NCBI GenBank assembly: GCA_001599595.1
Contig: BCHH01000001.1
Location: 2,823,837 to 2,887,836, forward strand
DNA from: Beverwykella pulmonaria
Taxonomy: Eukaryota > Ascomycota > Dothideomycetes > Pleosporales > Melanommataceae
Direction of reading: 5' to 3'
DNA: 64,000 nucleotides
The position numbers and the translations under genes were made by a program. This document shows positions 41,173 through 51,539 of the stretch, piece by piece. The notes below the pieces were generated by a model that saw only the letters and a program-made list of their open reading frames with translations, searched no databases and was not told the origin of the DNA. Each line of letters begins with the position of its first letter. The stretch's first letter is position 1.

Positions 41173-43373
41173 TCAATGTGTCCTTGCCCACTCTCTGTAC
41201 CAGTCCAAACACTCCGCATTCGCAACACTTGCACTCGTCTTAACATTCAAGCCACACAGGATCTGCTTGACGGCGCCCTCGACCCTGCTAAAGTCAGTTC
41301 AATTCGATACACGCGACAAGGGCTACGTACTTCTTCCCGTTCGTGGTGACAGGGATCTCAGGACACTCTTCCACGACACCAGGAACGTGTCTCGCGCTCA
41401 GCGCTTTTCTAACCGCTTGCTTAATGTCATCGACAAGAGCTTGGGAGAAGCCTTTGCCCTCGGCCATTTTCAAGAATAGACAAACGGTCTCGTCCGAGTC
41501 ATCTTCCCGTCGACGGCCAATGCAAAGCGCGTCAGCAACATCATCAGCAAAGTGCTCCAGCAGCACGTTGTAAATCTCCGCAGAGCCAAAGCGGATCCCT
41601 GCCGGTTTTAGAATGCCGTCACTGCGCCCGAGCATCCACAGACCGCCTGTCTCGGGATTGAAGCGCACAAAATCGCCATGGTGCCATATCGGTTCACTTC
41701 GCACATTTTCGAATTTCTCAAAGTAGCTACTGCGGTACTTCGTCTCGCCATCCTTGCCCCAAAAGCAGACCGGCTGGCAAATGAAGGGTTTAGTGCAGAC
41801 CAGATCTCCTGGCTCGCCGGTAGAGGTAATGTCTTGACCAGTGTAGTCGTACGCCTTGATGGACATGCCGAGGCCGGGACCTTGGATCTCGCCTTCGTAG
41901 ACAGGAAGGAGGGGGTTAGGCGCGCCGAAGAGAGAAATGATGTCGGTACCGCCCGTGATGCTGCCGAGATTTATTGACGAGGGGAAGGAATTATAAACGT
42001 AGGAGAAGGTGGATGGGGCGAGCGGAGAACCCGTCGAGTAAACAGCCTCCATGGTCTCTAGCGATAGACCAGCGACCTTGGGTGATACGGACTTCTGTTC
42101 CAGGACGGATAGGTACTTCGCGCTGGTGCCAAAATGTGTTATTCCCACTTCGTCGATGAGGCGGTGCATTGCAAGGTCATCTGGAATCGAGGTGGACGGA
42201 TCGGAGGGGGAGACGTAGCGAAATGGAGATCCATCGTAAAGGACGATGGTCGCGCCGGAGGCTAAGCCAGAGACGAGCCAGTGCCACATCATCCATGTGC
42301 AAGTGGTGAAATAGAAGAGTCGAGATTGAGGGGTGATGGAACTATGGAGGATGTGCTCCTTCTTGTGCTGGAGGAGAGTGCCAATTGCGCCGTGTACGAT
42401 GCACTTGGGCGCCCCGGTGGTCCCAGAAGAGTAGAGGATGTACACGGGGTGGTCTGGGGAGAGATATTTGAACGTGAGGTTTTCTATGGTTTTGAGAGAC
42501 GTGAATGTTGCGTAGTCATACGCTTTCCCTAATGCTACTTTGATAGACGCAATGTCGGCTTCCACTGTAGAGACGGTAGGGAACACCACTACGGCTTGTA
42601 GCGAGGGAAGAGAGGTGGCGATTTCGATGACTTTGGGAATAACAGGGTGGCTCCTTCCGTTGTAGAAGGCTGCATTGTCCGCGAAAAGTAGCGACGGCTC
42701 GATCTGCCTCAATCGCTCTAGAACAGCATGCACTCCGGTGTCCGGGCTGACCGCGGTCCATATCGCCCCCAAAGAAGTCGCGGCTAGCATTGTGACTATG
42801 GCATTGGTGTGATTTGCGACATATCCCGCAACTCGATCTCCCTCTTTCAGCCCCAGAGATATCATTCCTGCCTGGCATTGCCGCACGCGCTCCCGCAACT
42901 CGGCCCATGTCACCGTTTCGCGGCTGGTCTCGGTCGCTGCGATAATGGCGGGACTCTCGGGATCGACCTCTTGGGTTGGAAAGAGAAGGTTCTCGGCGAA
43001 ATTGAGTGTGGCGCCATCGAAGAAAGCGGGGCGAGGAAACATGGGCGAATTCTCATCGATTACCTAGCCACTGTCAACGGACTTTCACCTCTTCTGCCCT
43101 GGCTAGATTTCCCACCTTGGATGGCAGACTCTTCGCTCTAATGCCAACATAATCCCACAGGGTGCCCCAAAAATCTTCGGTCTCGTCTATACTCCATTTA
43201 TGCAACTCCTCGTAGCCGTACAACTGGAAGCCGTAGGTCTCATTCACATGTTCCAAAAACCTGGCCATGGCAGTCGACTGTGGGGAGGGATGCTGCCAAA
43301 GCATTTTTGGCGTCTTGGATGTGCCATTGGTCCCATTGGTGCCATTCGAGGCATAGCTGTTTGTTCCATTCAT
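41173..43373 (-). CDS. Acetoacetyl-CoA synthetase, 700 aa
   Basis: Three exons are proposed: 43116-43373, 41331-43063 and 41173-41284, with introns of 52 and 46 nt. It is an ANL-superfamily adenylating enzyme that makes acetoacetyl-CoA from acetoacetate, ATP and CoA. Visible features are the family N-terminus (KMLWQHPSPQSTAMARFLEHV), FDGATLNFAENLLFP, the phosphate loop ILYSSGTTGAPK (about residues 291-302), TGGTDIISLFGA, and HGDFVRFNPETGG. The catalytic-lysine region TTNGKKVEG is completed across the last intron. A 25-nt intron from a later GT would also be in frame but is too short to splice. The protein is probably cytosolic, in ketone/leucine and sterol-precursor metabolism. Confidence 0.93.
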
Positions 43374-44099
43374 CGTAGTCGTATGGTGAAAGTGAAAGCG
43401 TTGTATCGTGAGCGTTGAAAAACCGCGCCGGATATCAAAGGCATTATTTACAGACGTCAATCGGGTCCCCACTTATATTGTTCGGCTTGCCGAGGTGGCT
43501 TCCCGATCGGGTTTAACGGCTCGGGAACCGAAGACACACCTCCACATCCCGACCAATCTCTTGAACTCCATCGTCAACCTCACCCAAGTCATTTTGCATC
43601 CAGATGAAAACTTATCAGTGTATTCTAATTTCCCTTAGACCAACCAGCGGAAACATCTAGACCTTAGCCAAGGTAGTACGATGGATTCCATTCACGTCCA
43701 ATGTGCGAAAGTGCGGAGCACTTCCGCGTACTGTGACATAACTCTCCGTATCCATTCCGGAGCAAACAATTTCTTACTAGAGTAAGAATCTATTTCCAAT
43801 AGACTCAATTTATTCTGAAGCTGGTTAAACTTTTTGCATCATAAAAATAATATTTATAGAGAAACAAGAGGTTGACCAACAACGCACTTTTTTCGGGTTC
43901 AAGTCTTGTTTCTTACCGGTAGCGTCCAGCAGAAGTCATCAAAAGTCAGTGTCCTAAACCTTCTTAACTCTTCTGTTTGATCGTGACGACATTTTGAATA
44001 TTCGTTACTTAGGTGTTCATTTATTCCCGAAACTCAAGCAGAGCATATCAAATATCAATTCAGATCTTGATCACTACCCACAACCCACAACCCCAATCC
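43374..44099. other. Intergenic region, no gene seen
   Basis: It holds the promoter of acetoacetyl-CoA synthetase and the 3' flank of the Hsp31-like gene. Part of it is AT-rich (43780-43870). Confidence 0.55.
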
Positions 44100-45040
44100 T
44101 TACAACGTCTCGAAGACTTTCAAAACCTCCTTCGCCGTGCTAGTTGCACTCTGAGGGTTCATACCCGTCACCACCCTCCCGTCAGTGACAAAGAAGTCAT
44201 CCCAAACGCCATCAGCTCGCACATCTGTCGTAGAAGTCAACCTTCTATCTCCACAAACACCTCTCCTACAAGACGATGAAACATCGAGGAAAGGAAGGGT
44301 ATAGTATCTTACAAGTAGCCCCCAAAGACTCCGCAGTCTCATCAACAAGCTTCTCATTCCATTTCCTCAGCTGCTCCAAAATGCCCATTTCACCTTCGGC
44401 TTGAGTAGTGAAGCCCGTGATCTTCCTGCCTTTGATAATGGGTTCGCCAGTCTTGGTATCGTTAATGCCGGGAAATATGGCGGGACCATGGCATCTACAC
44501 TCTATCAGTGTCTGAATACACGAAAAGAGAGACGAGGGTGGTTAGAACATACACAGTCGACACAATGCCGCCATTCTCGTATATGGTTGAAGCCAAGCTC
44601 TTCAAATCCTTGGCATGCGGGTAGTCAATGAGCGCTGCATGACCAGCAGAGGCGAAGAATACACCGTACTAGCCGACTGATTAGTTCTTATTATACCTTC
44701 TCCTTTTAGCCCTCATGATACTCCTCATTTCTGGCCATACCTTGGTAGCATCCATATCACCCGCTTTGAGATTGGCGTCTAGTTTGGTCCTGAACGCACT
44801 GGCCTTATCATCATATTGTTTCCTCTCCTCTTCGGTCAAGAATCCAGGTTGCAACGACAGCCAGTCTTCGGTCCATTCTCCTTTCTCGCTTGCGAGGTCG
44901 ACTTCAAACCCCGCGGCCGTAAAGACGTTGAAGGGGTGGAGGGCCTCACCGATGAAGACGCCGGTGGTGTGGCCGCCACCTTCGAAGAGCTCAGCCTTGG
45001 CGGATGTGACAGCGATGAGGGCGCGGCGGGGTGGAGACAT
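44100..45040 (-). CDS. DJ-1/PfpI protein, Hsp31-like glyoxalase III, 240 aa
   Basis: Four exons are proposed: 44741-45040, 44553-44668, 44313-44494 and 44100-44224, with introns of 72, 58 and 88 nt. The catalytic triad region matches Hsp31 closely: Glu32 in FIGEALHP, the nucleophile elbow STVCHGPA with Cys140 and His141, and [10 protein letters not shown]. The C-terminal [19 protein letters not shown] and TGMNPQSA are family-typical. Hsp31-type enzymes convert methylglyoxal to lactate without glutathione and have chaperone-like activity. The ATG at 45040 was chosen because upstream in-frame residues are not part of the family fold. Confidence 0.9.
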
Positions 45041-45988
45041 TTTAGGTAAGACTTTAGGAGGCTGGAGATGGAGAAGAGGGGTAGCTGAGAAGTAAATGTG
45101 GCATGCAACGATGGGAAGATAGATGTGATACAGCTTCAATCTGACGGTATGTCAGCTCGCCTTTATACCCACATATGTCCCAAATTATCTATCTCTCCGA
45201 AATAGACCGAGGACATCCATACCAAGGCACCGAAGCCATCTCAATCACCTCATTCCCCTTCTTGCAGCCATTATCCCATCTTCCATCACTGCCGCGTTGA
45301 TTGCATAGAGTAAGTGCATACTTAGCAGCATACCACCATGTAAGTAAACCATCTGTAATATGTTTTCAGAATATGTGCTCACACTGGTAATAATCATTAC
45401 TGGTAGCAAATGAGCGAGGGAACTAGAGTATCGATCGAACGTTCTGTTAGTCATACAGGGCACAACTTTCAATACATGCCTTACTAAGTCATATCAGTTT
45501 TAAAGTTTATGGAAGCATGCAATCACTCAATGACAAAGGCTGACTGTCGCTGCCACGTTAGTGGGAGCGGGCATACAAAGTCTGTGATACGTGTGTCTTT
45601 AGCCTGAATGCGCGTTCTTCTCCAATTGCCTTGATATAGTTAGGACAAGATTTTTATGTGTTGTGATTGGATCCAGCGTACTACCCCAAGTGCGAGAACG
45701 AAACGCACAGGGCAAGGGTGAAGTAGAACTGAACAAGCTACTGAGTTCTGATTGGGCAGGTCATGGTAGCGAAATGGTTAGCGGGCTGCCATGTCCTTGC
45801 ATTTGCATTTGCATTTGCCCTCGACGTTCGGCAATCTTCTCTTCGCTATCTCTCCCATGCTGTTATTCTAAGATGGGATAATGTGATAATCCAGGTGGTG
45901 TAGGAGCGTGTCGCCACAAAAGCAACTTCAGTATATTGCTTTTGTAGGTCGAAATACTGGATAAGCAGAATTTTCGCAAAAACTGCAA
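45041..45988. other. Intergenic region, no gene seen
   Basis: It holds the promoter side of the Hsp31-like gene. No coding sequence or repeat can be supported. Confidence 0.5.
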
Positions 45989-46330
45989 TCAATCAATCCA
46001 GTTCCTCAATTTCTGCTTGCACCCATATTTCTCACAGATAACGTACTTTTTAAGCGAGTTGGCCATGCAATCGTTAAGGCAGGGTAGAAATCCTCGTGAA
46101 TCTAGGTTAAGTATATGCTCAACAATCACCTCCTCTTCTAGATTAGTAAGCGTCTTTGAGTTGGACTGGCAACCGGTCGCGCAGCTATACCAGCGCATCA
46201 GTTGTAGAAGTTCGATTGGGAGATGATAAGCGTTGAGGTAGCGCGTCGCTCAGTTCCAATTCGGGTTCGACCAATAGCTAAGATAGCAAGGAGTATATTT
46301 GCTTCGTTGCAGAGCAATTGAGTAGGAGTT
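45989..46330 (-). pseudogene. Relic of a pogo/Fot-type (Tc1-mariner) transposase N-terminus
   Basis: Read in two frames, the minus strand gives the helix-turn-helix/CENP-B-like start of fungal pogo transposases. First comes ILLAILAIGRTRIGTERRA, broken by a TGA. Then, after a frameshift, comes LTNLEEEVIVEHILNLDSRG with MANSLKKY. The DDE catalytic part is missing. It is a truncated, inactive remnant and is directly followed by a dispersed repeat and a MITE. Confidence 0.7.
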
Positions 46331-46344
46331 GGTTGAGCGATCAT

Positions 46345-46723
46345 AGTGCGCCGTAGCGAAGAGCTACTTTTCGCGAATCCACCTTAGGCAATGATTGAAA
46401 GCTTGGATGCATGGTGCAGGAAAACGGTCTTTGTTCCTCTTGCAGCTGCTTGCTTCGTCATCACTTAACGCGACATATATGGGCATCCGAACACCTCGCC
46501 CTCACTCTAACGAGACAACGATCATTCTTCTATCTTCAGCATGCATATCTTTCTTTCCGTTGGTAGCTAGAACCAATGAAATTGCAACAGTCTACTACCA
46601 AATTCGAGACCTTTTGATCTTTCTGCCACGGTGCATTGCTGCTTCGGACATCGCATGGCTGTGAGCCGCCCTCTACCCTCCTGATTTCTATATCACACCT
46701 TTACTCCACCACAATAGTTAGTA
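46345..46723 (+). repeat. Dispersed repeat family 1, copy 2
   Basis: It matches 10727-11187 (minus strand) over its length. It starts near TGCGCCGTAGC, shares CTGCTTGCTTCGTCATCA and the GCTTCGGACATCGCATGGCT block, and ends near TTTACTCCACC. An open frame of 89 codons inside is shared only in part with the other copy, so it is unlikely to be a gene. Confidence 0.75.
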
Positions 46724-46808
46724 GGTAACGTGTTGCAAAAGGTTTGTGGGGTGGTTAACTTGCTTGTACTGTAAGTATGGCAAACTCGGTTATGAAATAC
46801 GTTATGTA

Positions 46809-47047
46809 ACGTACTTTACAAGTCGATCGTCCACACAAGTCGATGGTCCGGTGCTGCCAAGACGCCCCTCCAACACCAACACATGCCTATCGCCATCAAC
46901 GCAATGCCCCCAAAACGAGATCTCGAGGTTATTATCATACAATATTATATAGTGGTGGCATTTTCAAAGTATTTCCTTTTGATGTTCATGGTGCCAAGAC
47001 ACGTGCGGACGATCGACTTGTGTGGACGATCGACTTGTGAAGTACGT
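46809..47047. mobile_element. MITE, 239 bp, ~41-bp terminal inverted repeats, TA target duplication
   Basis: The left end (ACGTACTTTACAAGTCGATC...) and the reverse complement of the right end agree over about 41 bp with two mismatches. The element is flanked by TA on both sides (46807-46808 and 47048-47049), as expected for Tc1/mariner-pogo transposition. Each inverted repeat holds two direct copies of a CAAGTCGATSGTCC motif, which could be transposase-binding sites. The interior has no coding capacity. Confidence 0.85.
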
Positions 47048-47321
47048 TAATACAAAGGCATTTCCTAGTGGCAATTGCCCAGTTAGGTAGTAGCTTTTAG
47101 AGTTATGGTACACCCACCAACCAATCAGCTCGTATGCACTGGAGATATGAATTAAATCGCCAAGAGCATTATATTCCACTTCACATATATATATCAAAAG
47201 TTAAGCCTAGCTCACCCTCTCTCCACACCCCAAGCCTCAACTCTCCTCTACAACTTCTTTCATTCTCGATTCGAACATTACATTCTAGCCAAAATGCTGA
47301 GCTTGTACAGCTAGACATTTA

Positions 47322-49012
47322 CTATTTAACGTGGTCGACATGGTGATTAGCTTCCTTCTCGAAACTGGATGAGACGGCGATTCCGTCATGGTCGAACTTC
47401 TCGACATCCAGGCGTGCGACTTCGGCATCCTCGCCGTCGAAGATCTTGGCTACCTCCTCGAGAGTGGGGCCCCGGGTCTCGACGTACAAGAAGCAGACGA
47501 AGAGGAGTTCAAGGAAGATCCAGACCTGAAAAATTGTTAGTTGGGGCTCAGGGATATGAGAATTTCGTGAAGGCTTACCGAGTATATGGTGTAGAACTTC
47601 CACGTGGGCTTCAAGTGCTGGAAGCCGAGCGGGTTGACGTATTGGTTAATGGTGAGCGCGGCCTGGACCCAGAAGTTCATGAGCATTAGGCCCTTGGCAC
47701 GGATCTTGAAGGGCAAGATTTCAACAGTGTATGCGACAAGCAGACCAGACCAGGCAAGTGCATACGAGACGTTGAAAATCCAGATGAAAGCGATGACAGC
47801 GCGACCGGCGGCAGCGCTGCCCTTCTCCTCCTGCTGCGAGGAAGAAATCGTCCAAAGGATGAAGCACACGCACATGCTGGCGGTGGAGGCAATAAAGAGC
47901 GGGCGGCGACCGACGCGGTCAACTAGCAGAGCGCAGGATACAGAAACGATAAGGGCAAGAATAGTAAGACCGCCATTGAGACCGAGTTGGGTGTCAGCAT
48001 CCTTGATTCCAATGCTCTTGTAGACATCCGTGGCGTAGTAAGAGACGAGACCGTTACCAGACCACTGCGAGAACAGCCCCAAAGAGCAAATGAGCAGCAG
48101 CCTGTACCTGTTTCCCTTGGTCTTGAGGAAGTCGAGGTAAGATGAAGATTTCTTGTGAATATATTCAAGGCGGATAGTCTCCTTGATCTCGTGGTACTCG
48201 AACTGCACGGTGGCGTTGTTCTCGTCGCCATTGGCGTGGTATTTTGCCAGCATATGGAGCGCTTCCTCATTGCGATCCTTGGAGACGAGCCAACGCGGAG
48301 ACTCGGGAATCCAGAAAATGAAAATGAGCTGGATGATGGAGGGGATACCCTGGCCGAGGGCGGGTACACGCCAGCCCCAGTTGCCATCGATTCGCTTGGT
48401 GCCGAAGGTGAGCCATGTGCAAATGATGGCTCCCACGTTCCAGAGACAGTTGTAGATAGCCGTAACACGACCTCTGTGCTGGGGATGGCAGATCTCAGCA
48501 AGCAACAGGGGAGAGGAGAGTTGAGCGAGTGAGTTCCCGAAACCCATGAAGAAACGACCAGCCATGAACATTGACAGATTCTTGGCTGCCGCCTGGACAG
48601 CCGCACCGACGATCATCACAATACAGCCAGCGATAATGGCCCATCGTCGTCCAAAGCGATCGGCAATGAATGGAGTGATTGGCAGAGAGGCGATGGAACC
48701 AATTGAGTACAGGGCAGTGAACAGACCAAGCTTGGAGCCTTGGGGGTTTCCCATGGTGCTGTTGAAGGGATCCAGGATACGGAGGTTGTTCAATAAGGAT
48801 CTGGAAAAGATCAGCTGGTCACTCATTTGGCGGGCGTGGACAAGAACTTACCCATCGTAACCTGTAGTGGCGGAAGCAATGCAGATGATGAAGGCGTAAA
48901 AGTAAAGCTTCCGAAGTCCAGGGTCCGATCTCCAGTGAACCTCCGTGAGATGAGGAGCCTCAGCCTGGGCAATCTCGACCTCGGCCTTCTTCATGACAGG
49001 TGCCTTGACCAT
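47322..49012 (-). CDS. MFS sugar porter (lactose-permease/hexose type), 528 aa
   Basis: Three exons are proposed: 48852-49012, 47579-48800 and 47322-47525, with introns of 51 and 53 nt. Sugar-porter signatures are present: GYDGSLLNNL in helix 1 (across the first intron), ADRFGRRWAII, the loop RGRVTA, PESPRWLVS before the central loop, VDRVGRRPLF, PFKIRAKG, and VETRGPTLEE at the end of helix 12. It imports a mono- or disaccharide by proton symport at the plasma membrane. The exact sugar cannot be read from sequence; LAC12-like fungal relatives carry lactose, cellodextrins or similar. Confidence 0.92.
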
Positions 49013-51539
49013 GATGAAGGACGCGTGGGAGCTATGGCGTGAATTGATGTGTGAAACAAAGTTGTTCCCTGAAGGAGACAACCAGGACGCTGCACTGTAT
49101 AACTAAGTGTGAGCTGAGCGACAGAAGTGTGCTGGAGGGTTATTTTGTCGACGTTGGAGCTTTGAATATATGTTTCCTGGGACAATGTACTTAGCAGAAC
49201 AGGGTGGCCCATGCTTCCAGTGTAACGGTCCAGCGGACCGGTTAATTGTGCCCAGAGTTCCGTGCCTGGCAAGCACTTTGAGCGGGAGAAAGGCCGCAAG
49301 GGGTAGAGTGTGCGGCAGAATGTCCAGAAGGTAGAATAATGGCGCTGCTAGCCCATTGTCTCAAACTAACAGCCACACAGGTGACTGCGAAGATGGCTGG
49401 AGTGCAGAGCTCAATTATCCGGGGCACGGCGCGCATATCCGGGAGGTTAGCCTCAGTGTCGAGTATATGGACGTGCGTCTTGTTGAGCGCAAGCAATCAA
49501 GTGCACGCATGGGAGGGAGAGGACCGCCAACCCGGGTCCGTCGAGAAAAGCGCAAATGTTGCACATGTTCATATCGGGTAGAGTGTGATGAGGAGATGAG
49601 TTGGGCTTCTGGAAGGCCGTACAAATTGCATCGAAGGACCGTCGCTGCGATCTGGGAATCTCACGCCGGGAAAAGGGCAGCCGCCCCTGGCATGGGTGTT
49701 TGGCCCGAGATGAGGCTATCGAACGCGCTGGCGATGCGATTTTTGTCGCTGTTTGGCACTCTTCGATGTGGTCAAGGGCATGAGCGATGAGCGAGGTGCG
49801 ATGAAGCTTTGGAGGTGGCAGTTGGCATATGTACCAGAACACGTGCTGATTGGTGGTCAAATTTCCCCACAGAAATTTCCGCGGGTTAGCGGAAGGCCCA
49901 GCGCCACCTCGATGCCAACGCCATATCATGGCCATATCATAGCCATGGACCTCTCATCATTCATCAGGACGAGAGGACGCACTCGCTGACGTGCCTCTCA
50001 ACTGTTTTCATCTCCAACCCAACACTCTCTTTGCGAGCCCACACTTCGCTTGCTCGCCGCTCGCGTGCGTCCAGGCTACTCCGTCCGTGTCATTAGCTGT
50101 CCGCGATTCGGTTGCGCGCTAGGGACATTGTGCCATTAGCCGTGGGAAGAAATGCCCATGGGGACTCTAGCGATGTCCAAAATTCCTGCCCGAACGAGTA
50201 TCACGCCGGTCTCCACTCGACGCTATCGAAGCCTTGCCCGTTGGTATGTGGCGCTGGCAGAAGACCTGGTCCCGTACTCCTCACGCCAGCAACGACCAAC
50301 ACACGCCGCTTCGCTAGACCATGGGATTCTATGATGTTATCTTCGGCGCCTCCAACTTCTCTTCCGGTATCACGCCTCATCTTCGCTGCCATGATAACAA
50401 TCGCTGGAACCACGAGGCATTCCTCGGCGCCTCCGGGTTCTTTTCCGATGTGGCCTGGATCCGATGAGCAACGTGCGAACCGAGATCTCGTGATACGTCC
50501 TGTTCTCCAATCAAAAGGAGATTTTCCCTCCAGCTCCAACATCGACGGGAGTTTGCAAGATGCGGGGGCGGAACACTGGCGATCTTATCTGGTCTGATTG
50601 CTGAGCTCTGTCCCGCCGCTATGACCCCTCCTCGATATTGGTTCTTTCTCGCCCTGCCACTATTCAACATGCCATTGAGTGCTGGAAGTCGTAAATGGAG
50701 CTGTAGATGATCATATCAGTCTCAATGGCTTCGAGAATTTCGCGTTTAATGTCACACCTACGGCCAAGGAACGTCCGAATCCTTCGTGTTTCTATTTACG
50801 CGACATTCCAAGTGGCAAACATTTCTGCATACACTAAGTCAATGACGCTGGATCCGCCTCTTCGACGATTAAAACTACAGTCGTGCTGCATCTAGTATTC
50901 CAATCGTATACCAGTTAATTGATCGATATGTTGAAGCTCTCCCATACACACATCGAAGCACTCCACGAGATGACTTTCTATTTCGGATCCGCCACTGCTG
51001 AACCAAAACACATTTGCGAGACCTAGAATCTCAATCTCTCTATTATCTAAAGAAGACCGCGCATCATCCCCCTATGCATACTCACTCCAGCCACCAATAT
51101 TTCGTGCGTCCCACGACCCAAGTACGTCATCGTCATACCCGCAACACATCCAGCCCCGGCTCCGACTACAACACCAGCTTCAGCCCCAAACTTCGGGCAC
51201 GGCGACAAAACCAAGGTTGCAGGGAAAGAGAACAAATGCAGAATGCAAGGAAGCGGATGGGGAGGAGTAAGTAAGCAGTGCATACGGACATGGTATATCT
51301 TGATGGGTTGTTGGAACGTGTGGAATTGGCAACGGGGCAAAATTTGAGTTAGATTGACTTTACTTGGAATGAATGTAGGGGTTGGGGTTGGGTTTGGTAA
51401 TTAACACGGCCATGATACTTACAACAGGGATAGCCTAACAAGTGTCACCTTCCCTCGATTCGCGAACTTGCGGGCGAGATCCAGCTGCTATCCAATCGGG
51501 CATGTATCTTATCCGTTTCTCGCCTCCTCCCTTCACTAC
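49013..51539. other. 2.5-kb region without a convincing gene
   Basis: Frames of 100-160 codons occur on both strands (for example 49453-49935 minus and 50112-50597 plus) but overlap each other and carry no domain or splice-consistent extension. A stretch near 50700-50830 (frame with DHISLNGFENFAFNV and NPSCFYLRDI) reads like coding sequence ended by a stop and may be a gene relic. A Gly-rich minus-strand frame around 51060-51190 could be the exon of a very small protein. None is firm. Confidence 0.45.

Noticed and set aside
43064..43088. 25-nt GT-AG intron in acetoacetyl-CoA synthetase
   Set aside because: It keeps frame but is too short to splice; a 52-nt intron using an earlier GT gives the expected family sequence.
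46395..46664. 89-codon open frame in dispersed repeat family 1
   Set aside because: The other copy of the repeat does not keep the frame, and no domain is visible.
49453..49935. 160-codon minus-strand frame
   Set aside because: It overlaps long frames on the other strand, has low-complexity composition, no domain and no splice-consistent neighbours.
50112..50597. 161-codon plus-strand frame
   Set aside because: Competing frames overlap it, the composition is Pro/Ser/Arg biased and no family is recognised.
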